Shown one piece after another: positions 11,601-22,184 of a stretch of 64,000 nt of DNA. This DNA is from Marasmius tenuissimus (taxonomy: Eukaryota; Basidiomycota; Agaricomycetes; Agaricales; Marasmiaceae), in contig JAQOTA010000047.1 in assembly GCA_029532415.1 (NCBI GenBank), forward strand, positions 1,674,001 through 1,738,000, written 5' to 3'. The notes below the pieces were generated by a model. The model did not search any database. It saw only the letters and a list, made by a program, of their open reading frames with translations, and was not told the origin of the DNA. Every line of letters begins with the position of its first letter. The stretch's first letter is position 1. Made by a program: the position numbers and the translations under genes.

Positions 11601-12217
11601 ATGGCACGATAATGATCGGGCTTGCTGGCTTGGCGCACTTTCCCATGTAACTAAGCCTAACTTGGAGCTATGCCACTTCTTGGGAGCAGAACCACCGCTT
11701 TTAACGATTCGATGAGGATTTGATGTTGGTTGCAGAGGCACTAGTTACACCTCCTAGTTACGTGAGATATACTGACACCAAATCTTAGTCTTGGCCACAC
11801 TGATCCTCAAGCCTCCGATGGGAAAGCGTGAATCAACACTCGAACGACCGTCTCCAGCTGCTTCGTCTTAGTTGTATGCAAGGTAGATTTTTGGCAGCGC
11901 AAACACACGCTAACAACCAATCTCCTGCATCATTTTGCCTCAGATTGTAATGGCGAGCACTTCCTTGTACTATTGCCTCATAAACAACATCTTGGTTATC
12001 GTCTACTTAAGTTTCAGAAGGTGTGTCAAGAATGCATCATATACTCACTGAGAGAGACGACTAGTTGACTAGAGTGCAACTTCATCCGCTTACCTCCTCA
12101 AAGTTTTCATTAGCTGCGGATTTCGTGCGTAAACGATGATCAGAGTCGTTGGAGTTGGCCTATAGGGTATCTTACTTGTTTTGGAACTTCGGAAGAGGAT
12201 AAAAACGCTAAATAATT
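11601..12217. other. intergenic, nothing recognised
   Basis: No ORF over 60 codons with coding character, and no repeat seen. Confidence 0.4.
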
Positions 12218-12802
12218 CTATGCCTTTGCGCCGTATGTAGGCTTATGATCTATAACTCCGCTCCACGACTCCGGGTAAATGCTCAAACCACCGAGGCACG
12301 ACTTCTCGCAACTTAACAACCAGGTATGGAACTCACTATCGCTGATAGTTCCAACGCTGGATATGGTAATGGTCCCTCCACATTTGAGCATTTTTCTCGT
12401 TGACCAACTGCAGGTCGGGGTTGAGAGAGAATGCGTAATTGTAATTTGCGACACGAGCGAGTGGATGTTATGTGTGCTTACCCGTTGAATAGTCTGCGTA
12501 TAGGTATGTGGGCGTAGACAGAACACCATGGGTATGTCGGCGTTGGGGCGGTTCATCGTAAGGGTTGGTTTGCCGGAGAAGAGGTGGAGGCGGGGCCCAT
12601 AGACCAGTGTGGAAGCGGCCAATTTTCTTATCGCCACACCGAGAAGCCTCAACAAGAACGGCAGGTACGTGAGTTTTTTAGACCCACGCTCATCTGAAAC
12701 ACAGAGTAGAGTTGAAGGTGGATTGATGCTCGTTGAGTTGATTAGTATCGACACTGGCAAGAAGGAGATAGGGAGATATTGAGGTGGAATCCCCTCGCTC
12801 AT
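12218..12802 (-). pseudogene. decayed copy of the hypothetical protein at 24.4 kb
   Basis: The ORF matches the protein at 24405-25361 over about 140 residues: LTYLPFLLRLLG against LTYLPFLLKTLS, SGKPTLTMNRPNADI against SGKPTLTIRPNADI, VSTHNIHSLVSQ against VNTHNVYSLASQ, and CGGTITISSVGTI against RGGTISVSFVGAI. It then diverges and stops at 12218. In another frame the end of this region weakly resembles the last residues of the other copy (LREVVPRWFE against LRETWRGYVE), which suggests a deletion of roughly 150 bp plus a frame change. Function unknown; no signal peptide or membrane helix is clear. Confidence 0.5.
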
Positions 12803-13828
12803 AATTGGTAGCGGTGAGTCGATAATAGCGGGATCTAGAGGTGACGAGTAGCCAAAATCGGGAATTCCGGGACTCTAGCATGTTCAACGGAGCTCAGCAA
12901 TGTCGTCTTCTACATCTCGGTCGTTGTCGTTGTAGACATTGGTCTTGGAGCTCGAGCCAAAAAGAAAAGCCTCGATATCTTTTTGCTACGAATACGGATT
13001 CTGTCCCTTCCTGAGCCATGTACAACGAGCGACACGTGAGCAGCTTTTGACCGAGCAAGGTGACAAACTGCGTTGTTTTAGAGACTTTGTTTGCAAGTAT
13101 ATGTGGTGACGAGAAAGAAGAAGTAGAAGATGGTTCATGCGCAGATGTTATCTTCCCAGTGTAGCTGGCTTTCACTGTTTTGAGTTTTGTGACCATATTT
13201 TCGACACTGGCGCAGGATGAGTGTCTCCTCTAGCTGTGTATTCTCCCCTAGTGCCCTGGCATCTTCCTTATTCACCTCAAACAAACACAACCCTTTCTCC
13301 ACTTTTTCTCTCACTACCCCCTTCTGAATAACCCAAACTCCTTCTAAGCTACGTCAGACGGCTCTGTAACTTCCGCACTCAACTTGTCCGACTGCATCTT
13401 ACAAAACCCTACAACGACACCTCCCTTTTCGGTGATTCTGTATCATCAGTGCTACGTCTAGGTCAGTTAGAACAGAAAACAACTGGTGTAAGGCAGCATA
13501 CAGACATAGTTTATTAGGATACTGATTCCTTCAATCCAGTAGTTACCTTCGGTTTCAGTTGAATGGTGAGATTCATTTTCTTCCTTTGGTGTGACAGCAG
13601 CTTCATTTTGAGGCGTACAAGCCTCAAGATGTTGATGCCGAACGGTCGTGAAATCAACATCTGGGTGAATGGGTCCATGGGATCACGTACCGTTGCTTTA
13701 TTGCCTTAACCCGAGAGAAAAGTGTAGAGACAGATCCATGATTTACTTCCCTTCCACATGAAGGTTCACGACGTATGTCCTTGAGACAGTGACGATGGGG
13801 GAGGAGGAGTGAAGAAAGTCGGTCGAGC
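12803..13828. other. intergenic, one weak ORF only
   Basis: Minus ORF 12894-13196 (Ser/Thr-rich then Arg-rich) has no recognised motif. It could be an upstream exon of the gene copy at 12.2 kb. Nothing else is supported. Confidence 0.35.
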
Positions 13829-14100
13829 TACTGTACCATTTCGCTGAGTAATTCGGCACGGGGTGGGACGCGTGACTGGTTTGACTGAAATTTTGGATTC
13901 GGCATATCCCCTCGAGACCTGGGACACGCCGAGGATGTTTGGCGATTTTGCGGGTGAGAGGGGTCCCTGGGCCAAGATTTTTCGGCGCAATGAAGATTTG
14001 TTTTCGGCAGACTGGCTTAGGACGCGTGACAGTGGGTAACATTTGGGTTCAACAACAGGGTCCGTCCCGTGACTGTTGTTTTACTCGAAATGGTACAGTA
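13829..14100. mobile_element. MITE family A, copy 1 (272 bp)
   Basis: Ends are inverted: TACTGTACCATTTCG at the left and CGAAATGGTACAGTA at the right, with TA as likely target duplication. It is nearly the same as 16793-17063 along its whole length, for example GGTCCCTGGGCCAAGATTTT and GGGTTCAACAACAGGGTCCG. It has no coding capacity. Confidence 0.9.
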
Positions 14101-15227
14101 CTCTACTGAAGAAAGTTTCCAAACCCATACAAAGCATCGATCTGAATTGTGACGCATTCGAACCATTGGGAATGGCAAATTGTAAGCCAGGCTTTGTAGA
14201 CTAGACCACAAGTAAGAGAGAGAATAGACTTTTCTGCGAGGTTGAGAACAACGTTAATGAGCTCGAGAGGAAGGACTGTCGTAGTGCCAGGTGACGGCGA
14301 ATGAGAAGCAAAATGTGCACGTGAAGATAGTGCTCTGACCTGTTTAGTTCGTCGAGGCCCGCATCGTCAATTGAAGTCCGGCTCTTTCAGAAATTAATTT
14401 TGCATTCGTGAGATACAGATCAATAAAAAAGGATTAAAAAAAACAACAGGAAATTACAGCAGTACTATCTATGACTGGACAGGAACAGACTGGGGGAGGG
14501 CTCTGAACTCAGTGCCTGTCAGTCGTCCTCTCGGATCTTTGTCCCAAAGATTACCCCACACTCGTATGAGACCGTTGAGGTATGGCTGTTCAATCGGACC
14601 CATCAGAATTGAAAATTTAGAGACTAGATAATTTCGATAGCGGTAGGTCATCATGTCGGCTCGAATGATGGCGTTTCTGGCGGAGAAAAAGGTCAGTAAA
14701 TTGAACATAGACTACAAAGAAAATCGACCCACTGCGTGATACAAACAAAGAACTAACTCTCTCCAGCAGATGTAGCCATCAGGAAGACGGGTAATTTTCC
14801 GGCAGCCGGTTCCGGCCTTTTTCGACGCTTAAGCCATATTTGCAGGCGGAACGGCTGGACAGCTGCAAAATGTGACCCAAATATCTCACTCAGAGGACAT
14901 GATTTCATTGATATGAGGAATTAATACTATCAGCAATGTTGATCCGACATAAGGATCACGGTGAGCTCACATTATCCTAGGGGAAGCCAGCTGTATAGTC
15001 GGGTCCTTACAAGGAAAATACAGCCTGCGGAAAAACCGACATAGCCGGTCTGGACCTGGCCGTTCAGCCTGTACAGGCCAAGAACGGCCAAGAACGGTTT
15101 TTTGTGATGTTCCCGATGCTGTCACCCAGGATGACTTTGAGACCGGTCTTAACAACTGCCTGAATCAAGCAGCTGGGTGAGTGAGCTATGGTTAGGTTGG
15201 ACGACAGTCGGCTGACCTTGAATCCCT
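14101..15227. other. intergenic, weak ORFs
   Basis: Minus ORF 14469-14708 has an even coding-like composition (MMTYRYRNYLVSKFSILMG) and might be a 3' exon, but no partner exons or motif could be assigned. A GGTCTGGACCTGGCC-type GC-rich patch lies near 15050. Confidence 0.3.
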
Positions 15228-15579
15228 CTAGAACACCATCCATTCCAGTTTTGCTAGCACCAAAGACGCGTCGACGGCTTGCTCGACCTCAGGTGCTCCC
15301 TACAAACGGGTTGTAAACAATGGTGAATGATCCCAGCTCAAGTACATAGATACTTACCCCAGCTCCAGTATCCACTCGAACGGATCGCTCACAACGAAGG
15401 GCCCGCTTTCCAGGAACGCTGAGTTTTGCAACAGCTATGGGATTCCGGGGATCCATCATATCAAAATTGCGCACTCAGGTAGGGGCATGAGCTTCGAGCT
15501 CACAGGCACTATCGAGGAACATTCGATTGAGTTGCTTTTCGAACGCATCGAGCCTCGCATCAGCGAGCTTCATGAGCAT
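15228..15579 (-). CDS. small hypothetical protein, two or three exons
   Basis: Start chosen at the ATG at 15579 (MLMKLADARLDAFEKQLNRM, a helical heptad-like stretch). A later exon reads NFDMMDPRNPIAVAKLSVPGK up to a GTAAGT donor at 15357; after a TTTGTAG acceptor at 15300 the last exon (15299-15228) reads GAPEVEQAVDASLVLAKLEW and stops in TAG, phase 0. The join between the first two parts near 15500 is uncertain. Upstream the frame reads back through DKASDEKEARAREQLEM, so the true start may be earlier. A TATAAAAA box lies at 15733-15740. Function unknown. Confidence 0.35.
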
Positions 15580-15732
15580 TTCAAGTTGTTCTCTGGCACG
15601 AGCTTCTTTCTCATCGCTGGCTTTGTCAATAGTATCACTGACAACGTTGCCTGTTGTGAGATAGAAATAAAGTGAGTCAAAGAAGACGAGAATGTTTAAT
15701 CTTTGGTGGTGAAGATGAGCGAACTGGAGGGG

Positions 15733-15740
15733 TTTTTATA
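15733..15740 (-). promoter_or_regulatory. TATA box upstream of the small gene at 15.2-15.6 kb
   Basis: On the minus strand it reads TATAAAAA, about 150 bp upstream of the chosen ATG. A transcript would start near 15705, before the candidate first exon. Confidence 0.35.
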
Positions 15741-16339
15741 CTCCTCAGACACCCAGTGTAGCCGTAGGGTGTCATTGAGGAGCCTGATAATAGCCATTTC
15801 GGGAAGTCAGCGATACCGCTTCTTCATGTTTGAAGTTGAAGGCTGGCTAGTGATCATGTCGGAGACAGATATGCCCGGCTCGGAGCATTCAAAAAAATAA
15901 TATTCGCAGCAGGCTCATTCTCACTCCCGAGTCCCCTTTGTGAGTATATTCTCCGCAGGACATCTCCCAATCATGAGAATTGAGTCTTGGTCGGTCACAG
16001 GGTGCTCTCTGATGGCGATGTGATGACAGTATCGGCTAACATTATGGTTCAATATATCATGATTCCTTTCCGTCACAGACCTGAAAAGGCTCAAGTTGAA
16101 TTCAAGACTTTATAAGCAGCGTTCGGGGTTCGATTTAATGGATGTCCCGCGATTCGGACCCAAAAATCGGTCGGCGGTCGGGAGTGTTGTGTTCTTGGTT
16201 TCAGCGATCTGCAGTCTCGATACTACCCACTTGCATCAGACTTTGAGGACATCTTGTAATATGCCTAGAGTTTTGATCCACAACGGGAGCCCCAAGCACA
16301 CCAAACACAGTTGCCCCTTATCCGGGTTCGTTTGCCCCA

Positions 16340-16648
16340 GACTACTTGCTCAAGATCTAGGGAGCTGTCTGTTACCTCTTAACCGGGTCCATCATTGCCT
16401 ACACCAAATTCCATTTGTATCTCGACGTCTCCCAAGATGTAGATCTGATTCCTCTGCCTTGGGTAGACGCCGAAGCTCGAGAATATCAAGACGGACTCAG
16501 TGAGTTATCACTCGTTCGGCAGCTAAGTCAACTACATTGTTAGATAGCCACATTCCATAGCACAGGCCAAATTCGCATTGGCATACGCGAGAAGTCAAGT
16601 CATATGACACTGACCGTCCTTCCGAGCCTCATGTTTGGTAATAACTAG
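16340..16648 (+). CDS. possible 3' exons of an unrecognised gene
   Basis: One frame reads GAVCYLLTGSIIAYTKFHLY then DVDLIPLPWVDAEAREYQDG up to a GTGAGT donor near 16501. After an acceptor near 16545 it reads IATFHSTGQIRIGIREKSSH and stops at 16646-16648. The composition and splice sites look coding, but upstream exons were not found and the family is unknown. Confidence 0.3.
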
Positions 16649-16792
16649 GAAGAAATTGGCGTATCGAGGGGTTCGGTTTGGTGAGGGAGGACAATCAAGG
16701 CGAGAAATTCAAACTAAGTGCCAATAAGAAAATCACCGTCTCGTGGACAAGACCTCACTCGAGATTAGAATTCCCAAAGATTGGTTAGATGA

Positions 16793-17063
16793 TACTGTAC
16801 CATTTCGAGTAATTCGGCATGGGGTAGGACGCGTGACCGGTTTGACCGAAATTTTGGATTCAGCACATCCCCTCGAGACCGGGGACATGCCGAAAATTTT
16901 CAGCAATTTTGCGGGTGAGAGGGGTCCCTGGGCCAAGATTTTTCGGCGCAATGAAGATTTGTTTTCGGCAGACTGGCTTGGGACGGGTGACACTGCGTGA
17001 TATTTGGGTTCAACAACAGGGTCCGTGACCCGTGACTGTTGTTTTCCTCGAAATGGTACAGTA
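16793..17063. mobile_element. MITE family A, copy 2 (271 bp)
   Basis: Same inverted ends as copy 1 (TACTGTACCATTTCG ... CGAAATGGTACAGTA) and the same interior with few differences. It lies about 2.7 kb from copy 1 in the same orientation. Confidence 0.9.
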
Positions 17064-17980
17064 TCTTGATTCTCCATCTTCAAATGCTGTGGTTCTGTAT
17101 CCGACGCACACGCTGATAGATCAAAGTACCCGTTAGCAGCGCGACAAGCCTTCAATTTGGCACCGAACCGACACACCATACAATGTGGTCCGGGATTTTT
17201 GAGCGAAGAAGAAGAAGTCTGCTCGAAGGTATGATGGCAAGCTTGCCGAGAGACATGCTCGGATCCCCCAGTCACCAAGGCTCAAGCTCGAACTTTGAAT
17301 CCGAAGAGAACACCATATTGCCGAACAAATGCAACGTTGCCCGTGGTGGAGCTATGTTTGATGGAACTCATTCGAGGTTTTGTAACGATCGAGACACCAC
17401 CGTGACCTATCCATGACGGGCCAGTCAAAACTATCGAAGCTAGCAGGTTATATTGTTCAGTACCAGAGATCATAAATACACTAGCACCGCGATTCTTAAT
17501 GGGTATATCGTCTCCAACCTCATCAGGCAGTTTGCGGCGCTCCAACCGCTCCGAAGTTTAGTGCGTACACCCCAGATTGGAACTCAGTTTTGAAAAAAAG
17601 TAAAACCTATCTACAATTTTATAAGCGGCTGTAGCTGGATTGCTTATCTGGGTTCGTGATTTGCTAGAAAAACACCCCGATTGCGACGAATTTCACGCTT
17701 AGGCTCAAGAAACAACCGTGAAGGAGTACAGGATTCCGTGCAGTTGAGCCGTCGGACGATGCAAAGGCTGCCAATGTATTAAAGCCGGTAGCCGAATCCT
17801 TGTCGTTGATGTTTAGAGAAGGTCAGATTCCCACGATTCGCCACAAATTCACCATAACAGTAGACTTCAATGCCTCGTACCATCATCCTTTACAGTGTCC
17901 TTACTCTCAAGCAGAGTATTTTGGAGCAAATGGACACAAATCCCCGCTACCCTCTCAATCGGAGGAAACGGAATCGACAT
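17064..17980. other. intergenic, nothing recognised
   Basis: No convincing gene or repeat seen; overlapping ORFs on both strands lack motifs. Confidence 0.35.
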
Positions 17981-18432
17981 TACAGCTATTGTTGGAACTT
18001 AGGGCGGGAACGGGTTTTTTCCCGCACGAGTGGTGGGGACCATTCTCGATTTTTGGAGTTTGCTACTCTCCAATGGGTATCATGATTTTTACACCGCTAG
18101 AACCAGAAAAATCAGGGCTATTTCATGGTATAATTTTTGTGTCGACCGCTGTGGGGGAGATCACCCAAGTATTATACGCAACCCTTTTGGGAGAGATTCC
18201 CACGCTGCCCGAACTTTTCAGACCTTTGGGCTCTGGGGGCTTCAGCAACATCTTCCACAACGATACATAGCACAAAAATTATGGTTACTAATAGCCCTGA
18301 ATTTCCTGTACATGGCGATCCAAAAACCGCACTGCCTGGCGCAAGTTTACAAGCGCTAAAAATCAAATACTGTTTTTCTCCCTCGCGCTGGAAAAAAAGC
18401 TGTTCCCGCCCTAAATTCCAACAACAGCTGTA
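17981..18432. mobile_element. TA-flanked inverted-repeat element (about 450 bp)
   Basis: The left end TACAGCTATTGTTGGAACTT and the right end (reversed) TACAGCTGTTGTTGGAATTT match over about 30 bp, followed by GGGCGGGAAC in both arms. TA dinucleotides at 17981-17982 and 18431-18432 fit a TA target duplication. ORFs inside run in several frames without motifs, so this is a non-autonomous element and they are shadows. Confidence 0.75.
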
Positions 18433-19260
18433 AATCTCTACTCCTCAAAGATGAAAAGTTAGAGAAATCACACAAAGCTAGGTCTGGTGCCTACAACCTT
18501 GAGGACTCCGGGAAGACGAATGGACCTTTGTGCTTCGAAGACAATCCATAAAAAACACATGATCCCAGCTCATACTTAGCACAGATCTCTTTGCGTGAGC
18601 AAATTTGCAAGACAACTGCACTCTGACCGTCCATCTGTAGTACCTCTAAATCTTGTCGTTGCTTCTGCTTTGGTCGCTTGTGTGTATTTGTTGTCCCGCA
18701 GTTGTGAGCGGGATCGACCACTTGCCCCGCCCACCACTCCCTTACATTCACCACAAAATCTCTCACTTCCACCACATTGTCCCTGGATCGTCCGAATCCA
18801 TCACGCTTGGCGGATTTTCGGCAAAGGTGATGTGGTGCAAATGTGGCGTGGCTGGACGTTATGTGGTATAGACGTGGCATGACTAAAGGAGATTTGGACA
18901 GCGGCGTCTACTGCTCTCCGGGTCCCCTCCCAAGAGATCGCACTGACTTCTTTTCACATGGCAGCTAGTTTGTTCGACCGCTGTTGCTTGAACATCTTCT
19001 GTAAAATCTCATGGCCGGAGTAGAATCGTCATGATATCACTAAGTATACTGATTGCGAATTGATCAATAGTCATTTTTGTTGGTGTGGCGACTTGAGATA
19101 CTCATATAATCATGTAGTATGTATAGTTTGTATGGAACATGTATTATATGTAGAGTTATAGATAGATAGCGTGTAATGTAGCGTACAAATCCAAGTTTTT
19201 GCTGTTTGGATGCTGGGTTCCTGCTTGAGGTGGGCTTTTGTGAAATCGTCGAAGTAAATT
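18433..19260. other. intergenic, nothing recognised
   Basis: ORFs on both strands at 18.5-18.9 kb overlap each other and lack motifs. A TATG/GTAT-rich stretch lies near 19100-19170. Confidence 0.35.
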
Positions 19261-19265
19261 GAGAG

Positions 19266-19750
19266 TGTCATGAAGATGCCACTTTTCCCTCCACCATTTG
19301 CTCACATGATTATCACATGTTCTTTTCTCACGGTCACTTACTATACATCCTTATTTCTCACGATTCCCTTTCTTAACCCACCATCGCACAGCTTTAACCC
19401 ACATCGCACAGCCATCCCATTATCTCATATCAGCTCATTCCTTATTCATCCTTGACTCATACTTACTCATACACGACTCATAGGTAGCCACTCCGACTCC
19501 AGCTCTGACCGTAGGATAGGTATATAAGCTAGCTAGTCTTCACCTGGTCCCTCATCTTGACCTCTTGTTGTTGGGACCAGGTGAGTAGTACAGTTTCCTT
19601 TTCTTTCCTTCTCTATAATAGATCTAACTTGTCGTTGGGACCAGTTTCTGCCTTATCTCTGTCTGAGTTGAGCCCGCTGCTCCTCTCCAAGCCTGCTACC
19701 ACCGCTCTCTGCCTCTGCTGTCTCTGCTAGACGCTCAGCACTTCATGACA
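19266..19750. repeat. solo LTR (485 bp) of a retrotransposon, target duplication GAGAG
   Basis: It starts TGTCATGAAG and ends CTTCATGACA, a perfect 10-bp inverted terminal repeat with TG..CA ends. GAGAG flanks it on both sides (19261-19265 and 19751-19755), a 5-bp target duplication. Inside are a TATATAAG box near 19520 and CT-rich sequence, as in LTR promoters. The TGTCA...TGACA ends are like those of many fungal Gypsy LTRs, but without coding sequence the superfamily is inferred. Confidence 0.85.
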
Positions 19751-19755
19751 GAGAG

Positions 19756-20668
19756 CATTAGTCAATGGTTGACACAGATTTGCATTTTCTTCCTGAACTA
19801 TCCACAAGGATGTTGTTGGCTGAAACTGTGAAACCGACCTCGCGATCTCCAACATACTGCATAGACCAGGACAAACAAGGGAGACTTCTCGCGCGATGAG
19901 AGACCCACTGAGCAATAGTGATACCGACCGTCTCAATTTAAGAATGATTGCTCAGCAGTGGCGGCTCACATTTTGGTTTCAACCCACGTGTAGTATTCTT
20001 ACCTATCCTCAGTATTGCACAATCTCAAGTTCAGTCCGGGGAGAAAGCTACAATCTGACATCATCTCTTATAAATTTATGGCTGGGTCCCTCAGATGCTC
20101 GCTTCCGATAAACACAACAAATGAAAGGGTATAAAATGTTCATTCATGGTTGTAGAAGTAAAATAATGTCCCATGCTGGATACTCACTTTGAGTCTTCCT
20201 GCTAGACGAGGTGGGGGACAAAGGAGAGGGAAGGAAGATGACTGACGCGGCTTTTAACCCGACGTTGCTCACCTCGGCAACTGGTCTGATTTTCGCGTTG
20301 TGTACGGCGTTAAGGACTGTAACCCAAAAAGGAAAAGTCCAAGTACACCACATTACGTTCGTGCCGCCCTGCCAAGCGTGGGGGATATGGTCAATTCAGG
20401 GATATCTCAGCACCATGTGGTGAAGGGGGGGGGGGGGGGGGGGGTGGGGCACATTGTATATCCTCAGTTGTCAGCTTCATTATCCTGTAGTACGGTCTCG
20501 TCTTGTCACATTGGTGTGCTGGAAGATGTTCAGAGTCTGCGGGACTCTGCTCGTTTTTCGTTTATGACTGGTATCGTCAAAAAGGAGAGAAATTCGGGAT
20601 GAGGCGGTTTTAGATAAGATCGGGAACTGGGAACAAGGGAGCTATCTACCATGCTACGACCATTATAA
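19756..20668. other. intergenic with a run of 20 G
   Basis: No gene recognised. A homopolymer of 20 G lies at 20425-20444. Confidence 0.4.
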
Positions 20669-21029
20669 TAGCCACGGTGAGAGTTGGCGATTCGGGGTTG
20701 ATTCAATTTCTGATTATGAGTCCATAATCAAATGGACGATTAAGGGATTCGCAAATCAGCTCGAGGGCCGATTTGCGATTTTCAATTCGTCGACATAATC
20801 CCCTTGATGATTCTGCCCCCAAACCTGATGACACAAATCATTTGACTAACCCCAGTCCCCACAAACTCTGCTCCGAATCATCCCCCCAAATCAAACTGAA
20901 TCGCCGCTGAATCAGGTCGGTCAGACTAACACTGTGATTCCAGCGACGATTCACCCCAAACATGAACTTGAATCGCGACCGTAATCAAACCCAGAATCGC
21001 TGCCGAATAGCTAACTCTGACCGTGGCTA
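20669..21029. mobile_element. TA-flanked inverted-repeat element (361 bp)
   Basis: Left end TAGCCACGGTGAGAGTT and right end (reversed) TAGCCACGGTCAGAGTT match over 27 bp with 3 mismatches, with TA at both borders. The inside is rich in GATTC and GAATC words (more than ten), mostly AATCG type, which may be subterminal repeats. No transposase. Confidence 0.8.
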
Positions 21030-22083
21030 ATGAGAGTTAAACGCGTACCTCAAGCTCGATTGATGATGCCTTCCACGATTCCCACATGTTTACGGGAGAT
21101 CATCATTGACCTCGGCTACAAGATTCTCGGGCGAGCGGGTAGAGGTCGATTTGACCGGAGGAGCTCGAGACTTTGATTGATCTTCAATAGCCAGCTGCCA
21201 GAGAGTGGCTAGGCTGCTCTGGACTCTGGAGCATATCAACGACGGTCCATACATTTTCACTGTAGCTACTAGCCTACTATAATTGTTTCAACTTCAAATT
21301 ACGTACTCGTAGGCATATTGAATTGGGATAGAATCTAACGAACTTGCGGTCAGCGAACTCTCCACATATCACTTACTGAAACCAGTCAATTTCTCCCTCG
21401 CGCACATACTAGGGTGTTTCACAAATTACGATCACTGCCCTGTGAGGACCCCCTGGGACATACATCCATGTACGCATGGAAACTCACCTTCGCAACGTAT
21501 GGAAATGCTGAACAACGACAACATTTTGGGCACAGTTCCCAGTGCTCTTTTTACATTCTAGCTGTTTCTCAGAACTACAAAACATTTTGATCGTCGATCA
21601 TTGATGTGTTCAACGAATTCGCAATTTTGGATCCAAATTTCAGCCGTCGTCGTCAGACACAGAAAAGATTCATCACCGTTAGTTGGCGCTTGGTAGGTCA
21701 GAATTCAAAGTGTACTGACCCTCATCGAACCTCGTTGGAAACAAGAGAATTAAGGAACTGCTAGCTAGAGGACCTGCATGCTCCGCAGTTAAAGAAGCCT
21801 AGTCCGTGGGTCGATTCAAGCTGTAAATCATGTCTATTACTCATACATCCTGAGCGTGACTCATTTTCTAACCGGTCCTGAGAGCCTCTGGTAGACTTAA
21901 GCTTCAAGGCTTAAGCACTGATTTTACAATTGATATGTTCACGAACCGGGCCAACTATCTCTTTCTCCCGGAACCCAGTGATAGTGGTAAGATATGGGAG
22001 ACCATAGGGACAACCTCCCTCGCCCGGGGCGGTTATCCATGACTCTGATGAGAATGATTTGATAGGAACGAAACCTCACCCAG
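21030..22083. other. intergenic, nothing recognised
   Basis: No ORF with coding character or repeat seen before the promoter elements of the next gene. Confidence 0.4.
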
Positions 22084-22137
22084 CCAATGATCATGGATCA
22101 GCAAAATGATCAGCAACTCCGCCAGAGCATATATAAG
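22084..22137 (+). promoter_or_regulatory. CCAAT and TATA boxes of the seven-helix gene
   Basis: CCAAT at 22084-22088 and TATATAAG at 22130-22137. The TATA box is 48-55 bp upstream of the start ATG at 22185, a normal spacing for a fungal promoter with a short leader. Confidence 0.55.
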
Positions 22138-22184
22138 TCTGTCCGCAGTGTTTACTGTAGGACATTCCTTCACCTTCAGCAGTC

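Noticed and set aside
16733..17278. Minus ORF of 181 codons sharing peptides with minus 13766-13990
   Set aside because: The shared part is the MITE family A sequence; the ORF is chance reading through the element.
17800..18359. Overlapping plus-strand ORFs at 17.8-18.4 kb
   Set aside because: They lie mostly within the inverted-repeat element 17981-18432 and have no motif.
19727..19936. Minus ORF overlapping the end of the solo LTR
   Set aside because: It spans the LTR border and target duplication, so it cannot be an old gene.
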